From IMG/VR virus record IMGVR_UViG_3300028394_000195, positions 1-34,218 of that record: a DNA stretch of 34,218 nt; one strand, 5' to 3'. The stretch comes from a virus. Under the pieces are notes generated by a model. That model ran no database searches. It was not told the origin of the DNA and worked only from the letters and a program-made list of their open reading frames with translations. The number at the start of each line of letters is the position of its first letter. Positions within the stretch are counted from its first letter, which is position 1. Below, one piece after another: positions 5,571 to 13,658 of this stretch. The position numbers and the translations under genes were made by a program.

Positions 5571-6995
5571 ATGCCAAAACCCCCCAAGCGTAGCCAAGAA
5601 GAGGCGTTAGAAGACCTTGGTAAACCAGCCAATTTCGCATCTAACGCATTGGGCATCAATCTCTATGACTGGCAACGGAAGGTATTGACCGATTTACACC
5701 CCAGAGACTCGCGCGTAGCCTTACGTGCAGCCAACGGATCGGGCAAGACCAGCACAGTTATTTCGTCTATTTTGATATGGCACGCGCTCGTTTACCCCCG
5801 CTCAATTGCTGTAACAACGGCAGGCGTGTACCGACAAGTTGAAAGTCAATTATGGCCTAGCCTGCGCCATCACATTTCTAAACTCGGTGGGGCATGGGAA
5901 GTGACATCTGGCGAGATTCGCTACCTCCACCCCAACGGCAACACATCGCGTATTATAGGATACTCAGCCACCGATGCAGGGCGTGCAGAAGGCTGGCACG
6001 CTGAAGACCACGACAACCATCCATTGCTCATGGTAGTGGACGAAGCCAAGACAGTTGCCGACCCTCTATTTGAAGCCATCAGCCGTTGCCAACCAACTAG
6101 ACTGTTGATCGCATCCAGCCCAGGCGGGTCTAGCGGCGCGTTCTACCGCGCCTTCACCAAGGAAGCTGATATGTGGAAGAAGCACTCTGTCACAGCGTTT
6201 GACTGCCCCCACATCACGCAGACTCAGATTGATGAGGTTATCCAGCGGTACGGCGAGAAGCACCCGCTGACACGCTCTATGATCTACGGCGAGTTCGTTG
6301 ACATAGGTTCCGAGAGCCTTGTCATCAGCCTAAACCAACTCCAGCATTGCCTAACCACTCCACCCGCATTCAAGCCTGGCACTAGGGTAGCAGGCGTGGA
6401 TTTCGCAGCAGGCGGGGATTGCAACGTGCTGGCAATAAGAGATGGCAATAAGGTTCTGCCATTCCTAGCTTGGCGTGATCGTGATACGATGGCAGCGGTA
6501 GGGCGGTTCATCGTGGAGTTTAAGAAGGCTGGGCTAGAGCCTAACAACATATTTGCAGATGCGAGTGGGTTGGGTATGCCTATGTGCGATGCGCTGGCAG
6601 AGGCAGGCTGGGAGGTTAACCGAGTCAACTTTGGTTCTACTGCCTACGATGCCGATGCCTATACTAATCGGTCTGCTGAGATGTGGTACGGCATGGCAAA
6701 GAAGATTGATGGGGCTGAGATCATCCTGCCAGAAGACGATGACCTAACTGCCCAGCTAACTTGCAGGAAAAGCTTGGTCAACTCGAAAGGCAAGCTAGGC
6801 GTGGAATCTAAGGATTCGATGCGTGCCAGAGGTCTTGCCTCGCCTGACAAGGCTGACGCACTTGCTTTATGCTTGGATGGTGGCAACATGAGGTTCGACT
6901 TGACCTTTCAGATCGAAAGGCCAACTTGGAAATCACTTCAGGCCATGATGGAATTGCATGATCCTGTCATGGCTGGGTTTGAAGCAGGAGGATAA
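5571..6995 (+). CDS. terL: Terminase large subunit (packaging ATPase/nuclease)
   Basis: The DNA-packaging motor that pumps and cuts the genome. The ATPase domain shows Walker A AANGSGKT (residues 53-60) and Walker B LLMVVDEA with catalytic Glu158. The RNase H-like nuclease domain shows VAGVDFAAGGD (Asp277), IFADASGLG (Asp330) and a C-terminal SPDKADALALCL (Asp424, Asp427), the expected acidic triad region. At 474 aa it is of normal size for podovirus-type enzymes. It follows the small subunit after 61 bases; an AGAGGT lies about 13 bases before the ATG. Both domains appear intact. Confidence 0.95.
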   Translation: MPKPPKRSQEEALEDLGKPANFASNALGINLYDWQRKVLTDLHPRDSRVALRAANGSGKTSTVISSILIWHALVYPRSIAVTTAGVYRQVESQLWPSLRHHISKLGGAWEVTSGEIRYLHPNGNTSRIIGYSATDAGRAEGWHAEDHDNHPLLMVVDEAKTVADPLFEAISRCQPTRLLIASSPGGSSGAFYRAFTKEADMWKKHSVTAFDCPHITQTQIDEVIQRYGEKHPLTRSMIYGEFVDIGSESLVISLNQLQHCLTTPPAFKPGTRVAGVDFAAGGDCNVLAIRDGNKVLPFLAWRDRDTMAAVGRFIVEFKKAGLEPNNIFADASGLGMPMCDALAEAGWEVNRVNFGSTAYDADAYTNRSAEMWYGMAKKIDGAEIILPEDDDLTAQLTCRKSLVNSKGKLGVESKDSMRARGLASPDKADALALCLDGGNMRFDLTFQIERPTWKSLQAMMELHDPVMAGFEAGG

Positions 6996-6999
6996 AACT

Positions 7000-7170
7000 A
7001 TGAATATATGGAACTGGATCACATCGAATTGGACGGAAGTTGTCGCTGCGGCTGGCGGCATTGTACTCGCTGCTCGTATTATTGTTAAGCTCACCCCCAC
7101 TCCAGCGGATGATTCGATCTTGGAAAAGGTTGTTGCATTCCTGAAGACTGTCGGGTTAAACATCAAATAA
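7000..7170 (+). CDS. Small membrane protein, possible holin (56 aa)
   Basis: A 56-residue protein with one hydrophobic helix (VVAAAGGIVLAARIIVKL, about residues 12-29) between an N-terminal Trp-rich amphipathic segment (MNIWNWITSNW) and a short charged tail. It sits between the large terminase and a membrane protein/lipoprotein pair, a place where some podoviruses carry lysis genes. GGAGGATAAAACT before the ATG supports this start; a longer frame from 6958 overlaps the terminase and is not needed. A holin or pinholin is the obvious guess, but size and one span alone do not prove it. Confidence 0.6.
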   Translation: MNIWNWITSNWTEVVAAAGGIVLAARIIVKLTPTPADDSILEKVVAFLKTVGLNIK

Positions 7171-7176
7171 ATTTAA

Positions 7177-7365
7177 GTGATCGGTGCGATACTTCAAATC
7201 ATCGCATCAGTCCTTCGCCTTATACCAGGTTGGTATGAGAAGCGTGTTGACAAGAACGCTACCGAGTGGAAAGATAATCGTGAGGTTATTGATCGTGAAC
7301 TTGGTTCTGTTGCTTGGTGGGTGCGCGACAACAAGTCCGATAACGAACACCTCGGGGGCAGTTGA
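7177..7365 (+). CDS. Membrane-anchored small protein, i-spanin candidate (62 aa)
   Basis: A 62-residue protein starting at GTG 7177, with an N-terminal hydrophobic helix (IGAILQIIASVLRLIPGWY) followed by a charged, probably helical region (EKRVDKNATEWKDNREVIDRE). This layout, an N-terminal anchor and a periplasmic helix, is that of an inner-membrane spanin, though it is shorter than lambda Rz. A lipoprotein gene begins inside it in another frame, as Rz1 does in Rz. The ribosome site is weak. The alternative is an uncharacterised small membrane protein. Confidence 0.5.
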   Translation: MIGAILQIIASVLRLIPGWYEKRVDKNATEWKDNREVIDRELGSVAWWVRDNKSDNEHLGGS

Positions 7366-7495
7366 GTCGTTAATGAAAGACGATAGCTACCCTTCGGTTC
7401 GTACTGCCTCTCCAGCCATTCGTGCTTGGGCAAAGAAGGCACTTAACTATGTCAACGACCTTTCTTATGAACTTCAAACGGAGCGCAACAAATGA
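7280..7495 (+). CDS. Lipoprotein, o-spanin (Rz1-like) candidate (71 aa)
   Basis: Starting at the GTG at 7280, the product begins MRLLIVNLVLLLGGC: a basic start, a hydrophobic core and the lipobox LGGC with lipidated Cys15. The mature part is about 57 residues (ATTSPITNTSGAVESL, then a helical ASPAIRAWAKKALNYVNDL). GGAAAG lies six bases before the GTG. It overlaps the upstream membrane-protein gene by 86 bases in a different frame and its stop overlaps the portal start (ATGA). The frame is open upstream to 7184, but starting there would bury the signal peptide. The embedded lipoprotein architecture suggests an outer-membrane spanin acting at the last step of lysis, and hence a Gram-negative host. 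Confidence 0.65.
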   Translation: MRLLIVNLVLLLGGCATTSPITNTSGAVESLMKDDSYPSVRTASPAIRAWAKKALNYVNDLSYELQTERNK

Positions 7496-9372
7496 ACGCT
7501 AAAGATACACGCAGGAATAGTTATTACACACGGATTATTGACTCGCTCAACCAGCGTGAGACTTGGGAGAATCGTCAACGGCTTTTCTACCAAGCTCGCT
7601 ATTTTGGTGTACGGCGCAAGATTAAGCCTTGGCCTACAGCAGCCGACCTACACGTTCAGTTAATTGATTCTGCTATCGAGAAGCTAAAACCTTCCTTCGT
7701 CAATAGCGCAATTGGTAACGACATCCTCTCTAGCTTCGTTCCTATGCGCCAGCAGTTGGCTCCGCTGACAGTCTCAGCCGAGCGTTGGTTCGATTACCAG
7801 ATGCGTGAGCGTACCAACTTCCAGAAGGAGATTGTTTCCGTCATCGACAACATCCTGCTCTATGGGCGCGGAGTAGCTAAAGTAATCTGGAACGAGGACA
7901 AGAAGCGTATTGATTTTGAGGCGATTGACCCTTTCCACATCATCGTTCCTTCCTACACAAAGGAGTTTAAAGATGCCGATTTCATTGTTCACATCATTTC
8001 GACCTCAGTCGATTCCTATAAGGCAAATCCGCTTTACAAGCAGGGGGACGAGTTCGTTAAAATCATTTCGGGTAAACCCTCGAAATCAGTGGGCCTACGA
8101 AGTGAGATTCAAGACGAGATTTACAGGCGCGAAGGAATTACTCAGGAAGCTGACAATGATCGTATTGTCCTTTGGGAGATGTACACGCCGTCTGAAGATG
8201 GATGGAAGGTTGAAACCTACAGTCCTCTGGTTATAGACGAAGACATTCGCAAACCCTTCACGCTACCCTACCGACATGGTGAACCACCTTTCGTAGATTT
8301 CCCCTATGAGGTCACAGGGGGCGGTTGGTATAGCCCTCGCGGAGTTGCAGAAATTCTCCTCCCTGGCGAGAATCTATTAAATAAGCTCAAGAACTCATTG
8401 AGTGATTACGTTGAGCTAGCCAACCGACCCGTCTTTGAAGCGCAGAATCCTATCTCGCTAAACACAGCGAACCTGAAGATGCAACCTGGTCAGATCCTGC
8501 CACAAGGATTAAAGCCAGTTCAGTTCAGCCAACCTCCATTCGACTTCCAGCGTTTGATGCTTGAAGAGCGTCAGCTTGCTGAACAGCGCATGGGCAACCC
8601 AGACTTTGGCGCAGGCTCGCAGTATAACGCTGGTGACAGAAAGACTGCCACCGAGATTCAGGCGTTGCAGTCTCAGTCAGCATCCTCTGGCGATCTTCGC
8701 AATCGTATGTTTAGGATGGGTCTATCCCACCTATTCAAGCAAGCTTGGTCACTCTACACGCAGTACAACAAGAAAGACTTGATGTATCGGTATGCGGAAG
8801 AGACAGGCTCAATGCCACCAGACGGCATCCATGATGAGTACTCTATTGAACCAAAGGGTGGATTAGACTTTATTAACCGCCAGTTTGCGTTGCAGAAGTC
8901 AGTCTCGCGGATGCAGATGTTCCAAAACAATCCTTTCATCAACCAGGGAGAACTGGTTAAATCAGTCCTTGAACAAGACGATCCCTCGCTGGTCCGCAGG
9001 CTATACCAAGATCCTAACGCTGCCTCTGGCGATCAAGCTGAAGATCAAGCGACTGAAATTGCGACCATGCTCACCACAGGCTTCCCTGTCGCTATCAAGC
9101 CTTCGGACGACCACAAGGCGCATATATCCGTTCTCTTCGCGTTTAACCAAGCTGCTCAACAGCGGCAACAACAGGTCGATCAGAGCGCAATGCAAGTTCT
9201 GATGGCACACTTACAACAGCATTTAGCAGCGTTGGAGAAGATTGATCCCAACACATCCCGCGCAATCCAGAAACAGCTTCGAGATGCAGGACAAGGTCAG
9301 ATGCAACAGCAGGGGCAACAACTGCCACCTGAAGCGATGCAAGGCCAAGCACCAGCACCGATGGCTGGTTGA
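7492..9372 (+). CDS. Portal protein
   Basis: The dodecameric head-to-tail connector through which DNA enters and leaves the capsid. The 626-residue length and segments such as KIKPWPTAADLHVQLIDSAI, an acidic central region with a GGGWYSPRGVAEILLPGENLLNKLKNSL stretch split across the core, and EQRMGNPDFGAG...DRKTATEIQALQ are typical of podovirus-type portal proteins. The last 70 residues are Gln-rich (QQRQQQVDQ, QGQMQQQGQQLP), forming the flexible barrel/tail end. The start overlaps the lipoprotein stop by ATGA and its stop overlaps the following methyltransferase start. Position after terminase and before scaffold and capsid fits. Confidence 0.88.
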   Translation: MNAKDTRRNSYYTRIIDSLNQRETWENRQRLFYQARYFGVRRKIKPWPTAADLHVQLIDSAIEKLKPSFVNSAIGNDILSSFVPMRQQLAPLTVSAERWFDYQMRERTNFQKEIVSVIDNILLYGRGVAKVIWNEDKKRIDFEAIDPFHIIVPSYTKEFKDADFIVHIISTSVDSYKANPLYKQGDEFVKIISGKPSKSVGLRSEIQDEIYRREGITQEADNDRIVLWEMYTPSEDGWKVETYSPLVIDEDIRKPFTLPYRHGEPPFVDFPYEVTGGGWYSPRGVAEILLPGENLLNKLKNSLSDYVELANRPVFEAQNPISLNTANLKMQPGQILPQGLKPVQFSQPPFDFQRLMLEERQLAEQRMGNPDFGAGSQYNAGDRKTATEIQALQSQSASSGDLRNRMFRMGLSHLFKQAWSLYTQYNKKDLMYRYAEETGSMPPDGIHDEYSIEPKGGLDFINRQFALQKSVSRMQMFQNNPFINQGELVKSVLEQDDPSLVRRLYQDPNAASGDQAEDQATEIATMLTTGFPVAIKPSDDHKAHISVLFAFNQAAQQRQQQVDQSAMQVLMAHLQQHLAALEKIDPNTSRAIQKQLRDAGQGQMQQQGQQLPPEAMQGQAPAPMAG

Positions 9373-9899
9373 AGGTTCCAACAGCACGCAACGCCCTTCA
9401 GACTGAGGGCTTAAAACATCTCTGCGAGTGGGCTAATAAGCAGGGTGCAACTGGTAAAGTTGTTGAGGTTGGTTCTTACAGCGGGGAAAGCACAGTAATC
9501 CTTTCGCAATACTTTAAGGAAGTATTCGCCATAGATCCTTGGCTTAATGGCTACGACATTAACGATTCAGCAAGCCAGATTTGCCCCATGAAATTCGTCT
9601 TCAAGGCGTTTCAAGACAGGACTCAAGACCTAAAGAATGTATCGTTTGAGAAATGTAAAAGCCTTGAGGGGCTAGAATTTGTTAAGGATGAGTCATGTGA
9701 CTTGATATACCTAGATGGAGACCATAGGTACGAGAGCGTGGTTAACGATCTGAAGGGCTGGAAACCAAAGCTTAGGGCTGGTGGTATTATGGCTGGACAC
9801 GATTGGAGTTTGCAGTCTATAAAGAAAGCATTGAAAGAAGAGATAGGTGACAAAGATTACATGTTATTCCAGGATGATTCTTGGGCTATAAAGCTATGA
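9369..9899 (+). CDS. SAM-dependent methyltransferase (Methyltransf_24-like)
   Basis: A class I methyltransferase of 176 aa. Motif I is KVVEVGSYSGEST (about residues 30-42), the end of strand 2 gives FAIDPW, and DLIYLDGDHRYESV (about 111-124) is the motif typical of Methyltransf_24 and of sugar/O-methyltransferases acting in glycan pathways. RAGGIMAGHDW follows the expected order. The start is TTG at 9369, overlapping the portal stop; no ATG is available near the N-terminus. The substrate is unknown. Placed in the head operon between portal and scaffold, it may be a cargo gene and is adjacent to a second, different methyltransferase. Confidence 0.82.
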   Translation: MKVPTARNALQTEGLKHLCEWANKQGATGKVVEVGSYSGESTVILSQYFKEVFAIDPWLNGYDINDSASQICPMKFVFKAFQDRTQDLKNVSFEKCKSLEGLEFVKDESCDLIYLDGDHRYESVVNDLKGWKPKLRAGGIMAGHDWSLQSIKKALKEEIGDKDYMLFQDDSWAIKL

Positions 9900-10411
9900 C
9901 ATTATTAAATCAAGAAAAGCTTGTATCGATGTTAAAGCATGGGTTTAAGAATCCAACAGGGCTGATTGCAGAAGTAGGAGTTTTTAATGGTGGATGCACA
10001 GGAATACTTTCAGATAACTTTTTAGATACAAAAATTTACGCATATGATACGTTTGAAGGAATGCCAGAGTCCTGCTGGGTAAAGGAGGAGCATCATAATG
10101 TTGGCGAGTTCAAGCCAGAGTTGGATGTGATTAAGATGTTAAACAATAGGAAGAATGTTATTGTGCGTAAGGGCATATTTCCAGAAAGTCTTGGAGATGA
10201 AAGTAATTTCTGGTTAGTTCACCTTGATGTTGATTTCTATGTTTCCACCCTAAACTCGCTAAAAGTATTGAAGGATAGAATGGCTAAGGGTGGCGCGATA
10301 TTTCTTGATGATTGGGATTGGCCACATTGCCAAGGGGTTAGAAAGGCCGCTGAAGAGCTTGGATTTACACCAGTACAAACAGTTGAACACCAAGCAGTAA
10401 TAAACTTTTAA
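9896..10411 (+). CDS. TylF/MycF-like O-methyltransferase
   Basis: A second class I methyltransferase (171 aa) with AEVGVFNGGCTG (about residues 25-36), YAYDTFEGMPESCW (about 48-61), LVHLDVDFYVST (about 107-118) and AIFLDDWDWPHCQGVRKA. This set matches TylF/MycF macrocin-type O-methyltransferases, which methylate sugars and use metal-binding Asp residues near the DxDxY and DDW motifs. The ATG at 9896 overlaps the stop of the upstream methyltransferase (ATGA) and is preferred over a TTG at 9881. The pair may modify a glycan, for example a host surface sugar or a virion sugar; the substrate is not shown by the sequence. Confidence 0.82.
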   Translation: MTLLNQEKLVSMLKHGFKNPTGLIAEVGVFNGGCTGILSDNFLDTKIYAYDTFEGMPESCWVKEEHHNVGEFKPELDVIKMLNNRKNVIVRKGIFPESLGDESNFWLVHLDVDFYVSTLNSLKVLKDRMAKGGAIFLDDWDWPHCQGVRKAAEELGFTPVQTVEHQAVINF

Positions 10412-10734
10412 TGAGAAAACTAAAAGCAGCACTAGCATTCATACGCAACCAAGAATGGATCAACGAACCTAAGTGGGAGGATGAGGATGAGAAGGCGTGG
10501 ACAGGCTTCTTATCCACACCCACAGGCAAGAAGCTAAGTCTTATACTTTTGAACCTAACTCTACGCCAAAACGCATCCGCTGTAATGAAAAAGCATGATG
10601 TACTTGCAGATGCGTGTGGTTATGCTAAAGGATTCAGAGGGTGTGTTGCGACCTTAGAATCGCTCGCATCTCAAAAACTTAACTCCGCCGTCCCAGGCTA
10701 TGGGGATGGATCGGATGAACCAGTAGCCGATTAA
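10411..10734 (+). CDS. Hypothetical protein between portal and scaffold (107 aa)
   Basis: An unrecognised soluble, mostly helical protein (MRKLKAALAFIRNQEWINEP, then FLSTPTGKKLSLILLNLTLRQNASAVM) ending in an acidic tail (GYGDGSDEPVAD). The start overlaps the methyltransferase stop as TAATG. Small proteins at this place, before the scaffold, occur in related podoviruses and may be minor head factors. No catalytic motif seen. Confidence 0.65.
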   Translation: MRKLKAALAFIRNQEWINEPKWEDEDEKAWTGFLSTPTGKKLSLILLNLTLRQNASAVMKKHDVLADACGYAKGFRGCVATLESLASQKLNSAVPGYGDGSDEPVAD

Positions 10735-10783
10735 CCTTTAGGTAGATTGACTCCCTACCGACAAGTGTAAAGAAAGGGTCAAA

Positions 10784-11752
10784 ATGGCAGATTCAACGGA
10801 AGTTACTGAACTGGATATGTTGAAACTAGCGGCAGCAGCCGATGCAGGATTGGAAACAGTCCCGCAGGATGAGCCGAAAGTGGAAGCAAAAACAGAGGTC
10901 GCTTCAAGCGGAGATACCGAGCAGAAACCCGCGCCTGCTGGAGAAGCCGAAACAAACAAACGTGGAACCTCGGATGAGGTTCCAGCCTCTAAGGAGAAAT
11001 CCGAAGAAGCAAAAAGTTCTTTAACAACGCAACCTTCAGAAAACAACTCGGAATCGGCTTCCGAACAAAAGAAGCCTACCCGATATGAGAAGGCAAAAAG
11101 CAGACTCGAAAAAGAGTGGGATGATGTTAGAGAGGAAAAAGCAAGACTCAAATCAGAGCGTGAATCAATCGAACAGGCCAAAGCCCAACGAGAGACTTCG
11201 CAATCTGGTTCTGAGGTGCAGAAAACTGGAAACCGCCGCTTTAGTGCGGAGGATTACAGGGAAGCGGCAAAAAGCTATCGTGACGAAGGCCGTGATGATC
11301 TTGCAAAACTCGCTGAACAAAAGTCCACTGAAATCGAATCTGAGGATCGCAAGGAGTTTGAGCAGAAAACTCAAGCTGAATTAAAGTCAGCATGGGATAA
11401 AAACCTACTTGAAGAAGTAGATTCTAACCCAGACCTTAAAGATTCTAAAAGCCAACTCTACAAAGCTGTATCTGAGATGCTTCAAAACCACGCCATCCTA
11501 CGCAACTACCCAGCGGGGATCAAGGACGCGGTTGGCATCGCAAAGGTAAAGCTTCAGGCGGAGACCGCTTCCGAGTTGAAGAAGAAGGTTGCAGAGTATG
11601 AGTCAGAATTGGCTCAACTCAGAAAAGCGACTACACCTGGTTCTGGACAACCAACAGGTCCAGCCAAGACTAAAGCTTTTCACGAACTCTCGCTCGATGA
11701 GCAAGAACGTGAATTGATGAAGATGGCTGGCGAGGTTGACAGAAACGGATAG
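10784..11752 (+). CDS. Scaffolding protein
   Basis: A 322-residue, very hydrophilic protein located directly before the major capsid gene, as expected for the internal scaffold that guides procapsid assembly and then leaves. The N-terminal 90 residues are Glu/Ser/Thr/Pro-rich and disordered, a strong coiled coil follows (RYEKAKSRLEKEWDDVREEK, about 98-140), then a second helical region with ELKKKVAEYESELAQLRK, and the C-terminus (LSLDEQERELMKMAGEVDRNG) is a charged helix that could bind capsid subunits. AAAGAAAGGG before the ATG supports the start. Call by composition and position. Confidence 0.82.
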   Translation: MADSTEVTELDMLKLAAAADAGLETVPQDEPKVEAKTEVASSGDTEQKPAPAGEAETNKRGTSDEVPASKEKSEEAKSSLTTQPSENNSESASEQKKPTRYEKAKSRLEKEWDDVREEKARLKSERESIEQAKAQRETSQSGSEVQKTGNRRFSAEDYREAAKSYRDEGRDDLAKLAEQKSTEIESEDRKEFEQKTQAELKSAWDKNLLEEVDSNPDLKDSKSQLYKAVSEMLQNHAILRNYPAGIKDAVGIAKVKLQAETASELKKKVAEYESELAQLRKATTPGSGQPTGPAKTKAFHELSLDEQERELMKMAGEVDRNG

Positions 11753-11779
11753 TCACAACAACAAAGGTAATTAAATTAT

Positions 11780-12808
11780 ATGGTAACTACTGGTTCAGTC
11801 AGCGCGCAATTCCAAACATACTTTTCAAAAGCATTGTTGGAACGCGCAATCCCATTGCTCCAAATGGAGCAATTTGCACAGAAATCCCCCTACCCCACCA
11901 AAACTGGCGGGAATAAAACGATTCGGTTTTTTAGATTCGGAGATCCAAGTATCTCTGCAATCTCCGCCTTATCGGAGGGAACAACTCCTACCTCTGGTGA
12001 CGAACGTGATATGACGTTGTCCTCGGTGGAAGCCACGCTGGTTCAGTACGGCAGCAAGATCATCCTCACCGATGTAATTCTCGCCACCGAATTGTTCTCG
12101 CATTTGGCGATGGCCACTAAGCAACTCGGCGAAGACGCAGCGTTGCACGCCGACACCCTTTGCCATCGTGCATTGGTCCAGGACTCCTCGACCAGCACTG
12201 GTACAGGTGTTGCCGTCAAATCGTATGCTCGTTATGCTCAGAACAGCACCAACGGCACGACTTGGGCCACTAGCTCAGTTGCTAACAGCGCAATGACCGC
12301 CACCGACTTGCTCGATGGTGCGACTTCGTTGTTCATCGCTCGCGCTCCTAAAATCAAGGACGGATACGCTCTCGTAGCGCACCCTGCCGTGATTCGGGAT
12401 CTCCAGCAGGATGATGATTGGTTGAAGGTTTCGAGCTACTCGAATCCCGAAGCCATCTTCAAAGGTGAAATTGGCAAGTTGTTTGGCGTGTCGGTCATTT
12501 CTTCGACCAACGTCCAGACCTTCAACACCTCTGCCTCTGGTATCGCCGAACTCAGCGTGGGAACAACTGGTGTTAACACTGGTTACGCCAACGTCCTCCT
12601 CGGTGGTGGTGCGTTTGGTGTTCCTAACTTGTCCAGCCTCGCGGCTTCTGGCTCGCCCTTCTCCCCGAAGGTCACGATCCTTGACGCGGCTGACAAATCT
12701 GATCCTTACGGACAGCGCATCGTAGCGTCCTTCAAGACGTTCTATGCGGCAAAGCAACTCGATACTCGGTTCTTCCGAGTCATCGTTGCGAAGTCTAACT
12801 ATAGCTGA
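11780..12808 (+). CDS. Major capsid protein, N4-gp56-like
   Basis: The shell-forming protein (342 aa). The N-terminal region, FQTYFSKALLERAIPLLQME then FAQKSPYPTKTGGNKTIRFF, and SEGTTPTSGDERDMTLSSVE match my recollection of the N4-gp56 capsid family (HK97 fold). No long N-terminal delta domain is present, consistent with the separate scaffold gene upstream. AAAGGTAATTAAATTAT precedes the ATG. A strong stem-loop lies about 45 bases after the stop, consistent with highly expressed capsid mRNA ending or being reduced there. Confidence 0.88.
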   Translation: MVTTGSVSAQFQTYFSKALLERAIPLLQMEQFAQKSPYPTKTGGNKTIRFFRFGDPSISAISALSEGTTPTSGDERDMTLSSVEATLVQYGSKIILTDVILATELFSHLAMATKQLGEDAALHADTLCHRALVQDSSTSTGTGVAVKSYARYAQNSTNGTTWATSSVANSAMTATDLLDGATSLFIARAPKIKDGYALVAHPAVIRDLQQDDDWLKVSSYSNPEAIFKGEIGKLFGVSVISSTNVQTFNTSASGIAELSVGTTGVNTGYANVLLGGGAFGVPNLSSLAASGSPFSPKVTILDAADKSDPYGQRIVASFKTFYAAKQLDTRFFRVIVAKSNYS

Positions 12809-12851
12809 TAATTAAATGGGAACCCTAGTAATCGCTATGGGACCTAGGAAA

Positions 12852-12877
12852 GCTGGGGAGGGTCAAACCTCCCCAGC
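12852..12877 (+). terminator. Strong hairpin downstream of major capsid gene
   Basis: GCTGGGGAGG and CCTCCCCAGC form a perfect 10-bp stem with a six-base loop, followed by CTCTTACTCATC, which is pyrimidine-rich but not a pure T-run. Position right after the capsid gene parallels the partial terminator after T7 gene 10. It may reduce read-through into the virion genes or protect the capsid message. It argues against a start at 12816 for the next gene, because that start would place the hairpin in coding sequence. Confidence 0.6.
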
Positions 12878-12899
12878 CTCTTACTCATCTGAAAAACCA

Positions 12900-13184
12900 A
12901 TGGAAAAAATGACAAAATCTGGAATGGTAATGCTACCTGTCTCCAAGTTCGAGATGAACGATGGCAGCGAGAATGTTGCCCCAGAGGTTGGCGATTCTGT
13001 TGAACTTTCTGGGACGATTGACATGATCAAGAATGGCGTGGCACACGTTATGGTGGAACATGCCGTTGGTGAGAATGCTCCTAAGGACAAATCTGAAGAT
13101 ATGTCTGAAGGTGAAAACTCAATGTCCGAAGAAGAAAAGATGATGAAGATGGCCGAGGAATCTGATAAGGAAAACTATAGCTAA
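12900..13184 (+). CDS. Small acidic virion-associated protein (94 aa)
   Basis: A 94-residue protein with a short beta-like domain (SGMVMLPVSKFEMNDGSENV, VGDSVELSGTIDMIKNGVAH) and a very acidic, Met-rich C-terminus (SEEEKMMKMAEESDKENYS). The frame also allows a start at 12816, but the intervening DNA is a perfect terminator-like hairpin, so ATG 12900 is preferred; no strong ribosome site precedes either. Position after the capsid suggests a capsid-associated (decoration or head-completion) protein; no family recognised. The last residues NYS, and the DNA AACTATAGCT, also end the capsid gene. Confidence 0.6.
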   Translation: MEKMTKSGMVMLPVSKFEMNDGSENVAPEVGDSVELSGTIDMIKNGVAHVMVEHAVGENAPKDKSEDMSEGENSMSEEEKMMKMAEESDKENYS

Positions 13185-13462
13185 TGCCTGTTTACGAGTA
13201 CGAGGACACCAGAAATGGAAAAGTTGTCGAACTCGAAAAGACAGTAGCCGAAAGGGATTCAGTCCCTCGTTACCTTAAAAGATTCACAGTCCCTCGAAAA
13301 TTGACCCTAGTGGGTGTTGGCGAACCCCTCGACAACCCGCTGGGAGTTAATGAAACAAATTTGATGAAGGGGTACTACCGCCAGGAACAAAAGCTTGGCA
13401 GTAGGTTTAAAAGCAAGTACACGCCAGATAGTATCAAACGTGCTACTTTAAGGAGAAAATAA
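13184..13462 (+). CDS. Small basic protein, MPVYEYED start (92 aa)
   Basis: A 92-residue basic protein beginning MPVYEYEDTRNGKVVELEKT. The opening resembles the FmdB-type zinc-ribbon motif (MPxYEYxC...C), but the cysteines are absent, so it would not bind zinc. The rest is Arg/Lys-rich (YLKRFTVPRKL, SIKRATLRRK). The start overlaps the previous stop (TAATG). Similar cysteine-free versions occur beside capsid genes in some environmental phages; the function is unknown. Confidence 0.65.
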   Translation: MPVYEYEDTRNGKVVELEKTVAERDSVPRYLKRFTVPRKLTLVGVGEPLDNPLGVNETNLMKGYYRQEQKLGSRFKSKYTPDSIKRATLRRK

Positions 13463-13463
13463 T

Positions 13464-13658
13464 ATGGCTACTGAGTTTATGCGGAATATTCGCAAGGCTA
13501 AGAACAAAGCGTTACGCTTTGATTCTGCTAGTTTTGCTAACGTGTTTGAGATTACGGCAAGTTCCAGCGGTGGCACAGTTAATACTGTTGCAACAGCCCC
13601 TGCGTCCTTGAATGTAACTCTTAACGGCACTTCGTACAGAATTGCCCTTCACACCTAA
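13464..13658 (+). CDS. Small virion-type protein (64 aa)
   Basis: A 64-residue protein with a basic N-terminus (ATEFMRNIRKAKNKALRFDS) and a Ser/Thr/Ala-rich beta region (ITASSSGGTVNTVATAPASL) that resembles phage structural proteins. It starts one base after the upstream stop, with AAGGAGAAAATA before the ATG, a good ribosome site. The stop overlaps the next start (TAATG). Probably a minor head or head-tail protein; not assignable further. Confidence 0.62.
   Translation: MATEFMRNIRKAKNKALRFDSASFANVFEITASSSGGTVNTVATAPASLNVTLNGTSYRIALHT

Noticed and set aside
10747-10777. Promoter TTGACT...TAAAGA before the scaffold gene
   Set aside because: Spacing of 15 bases and a poor -10 make it too weak to annotate.
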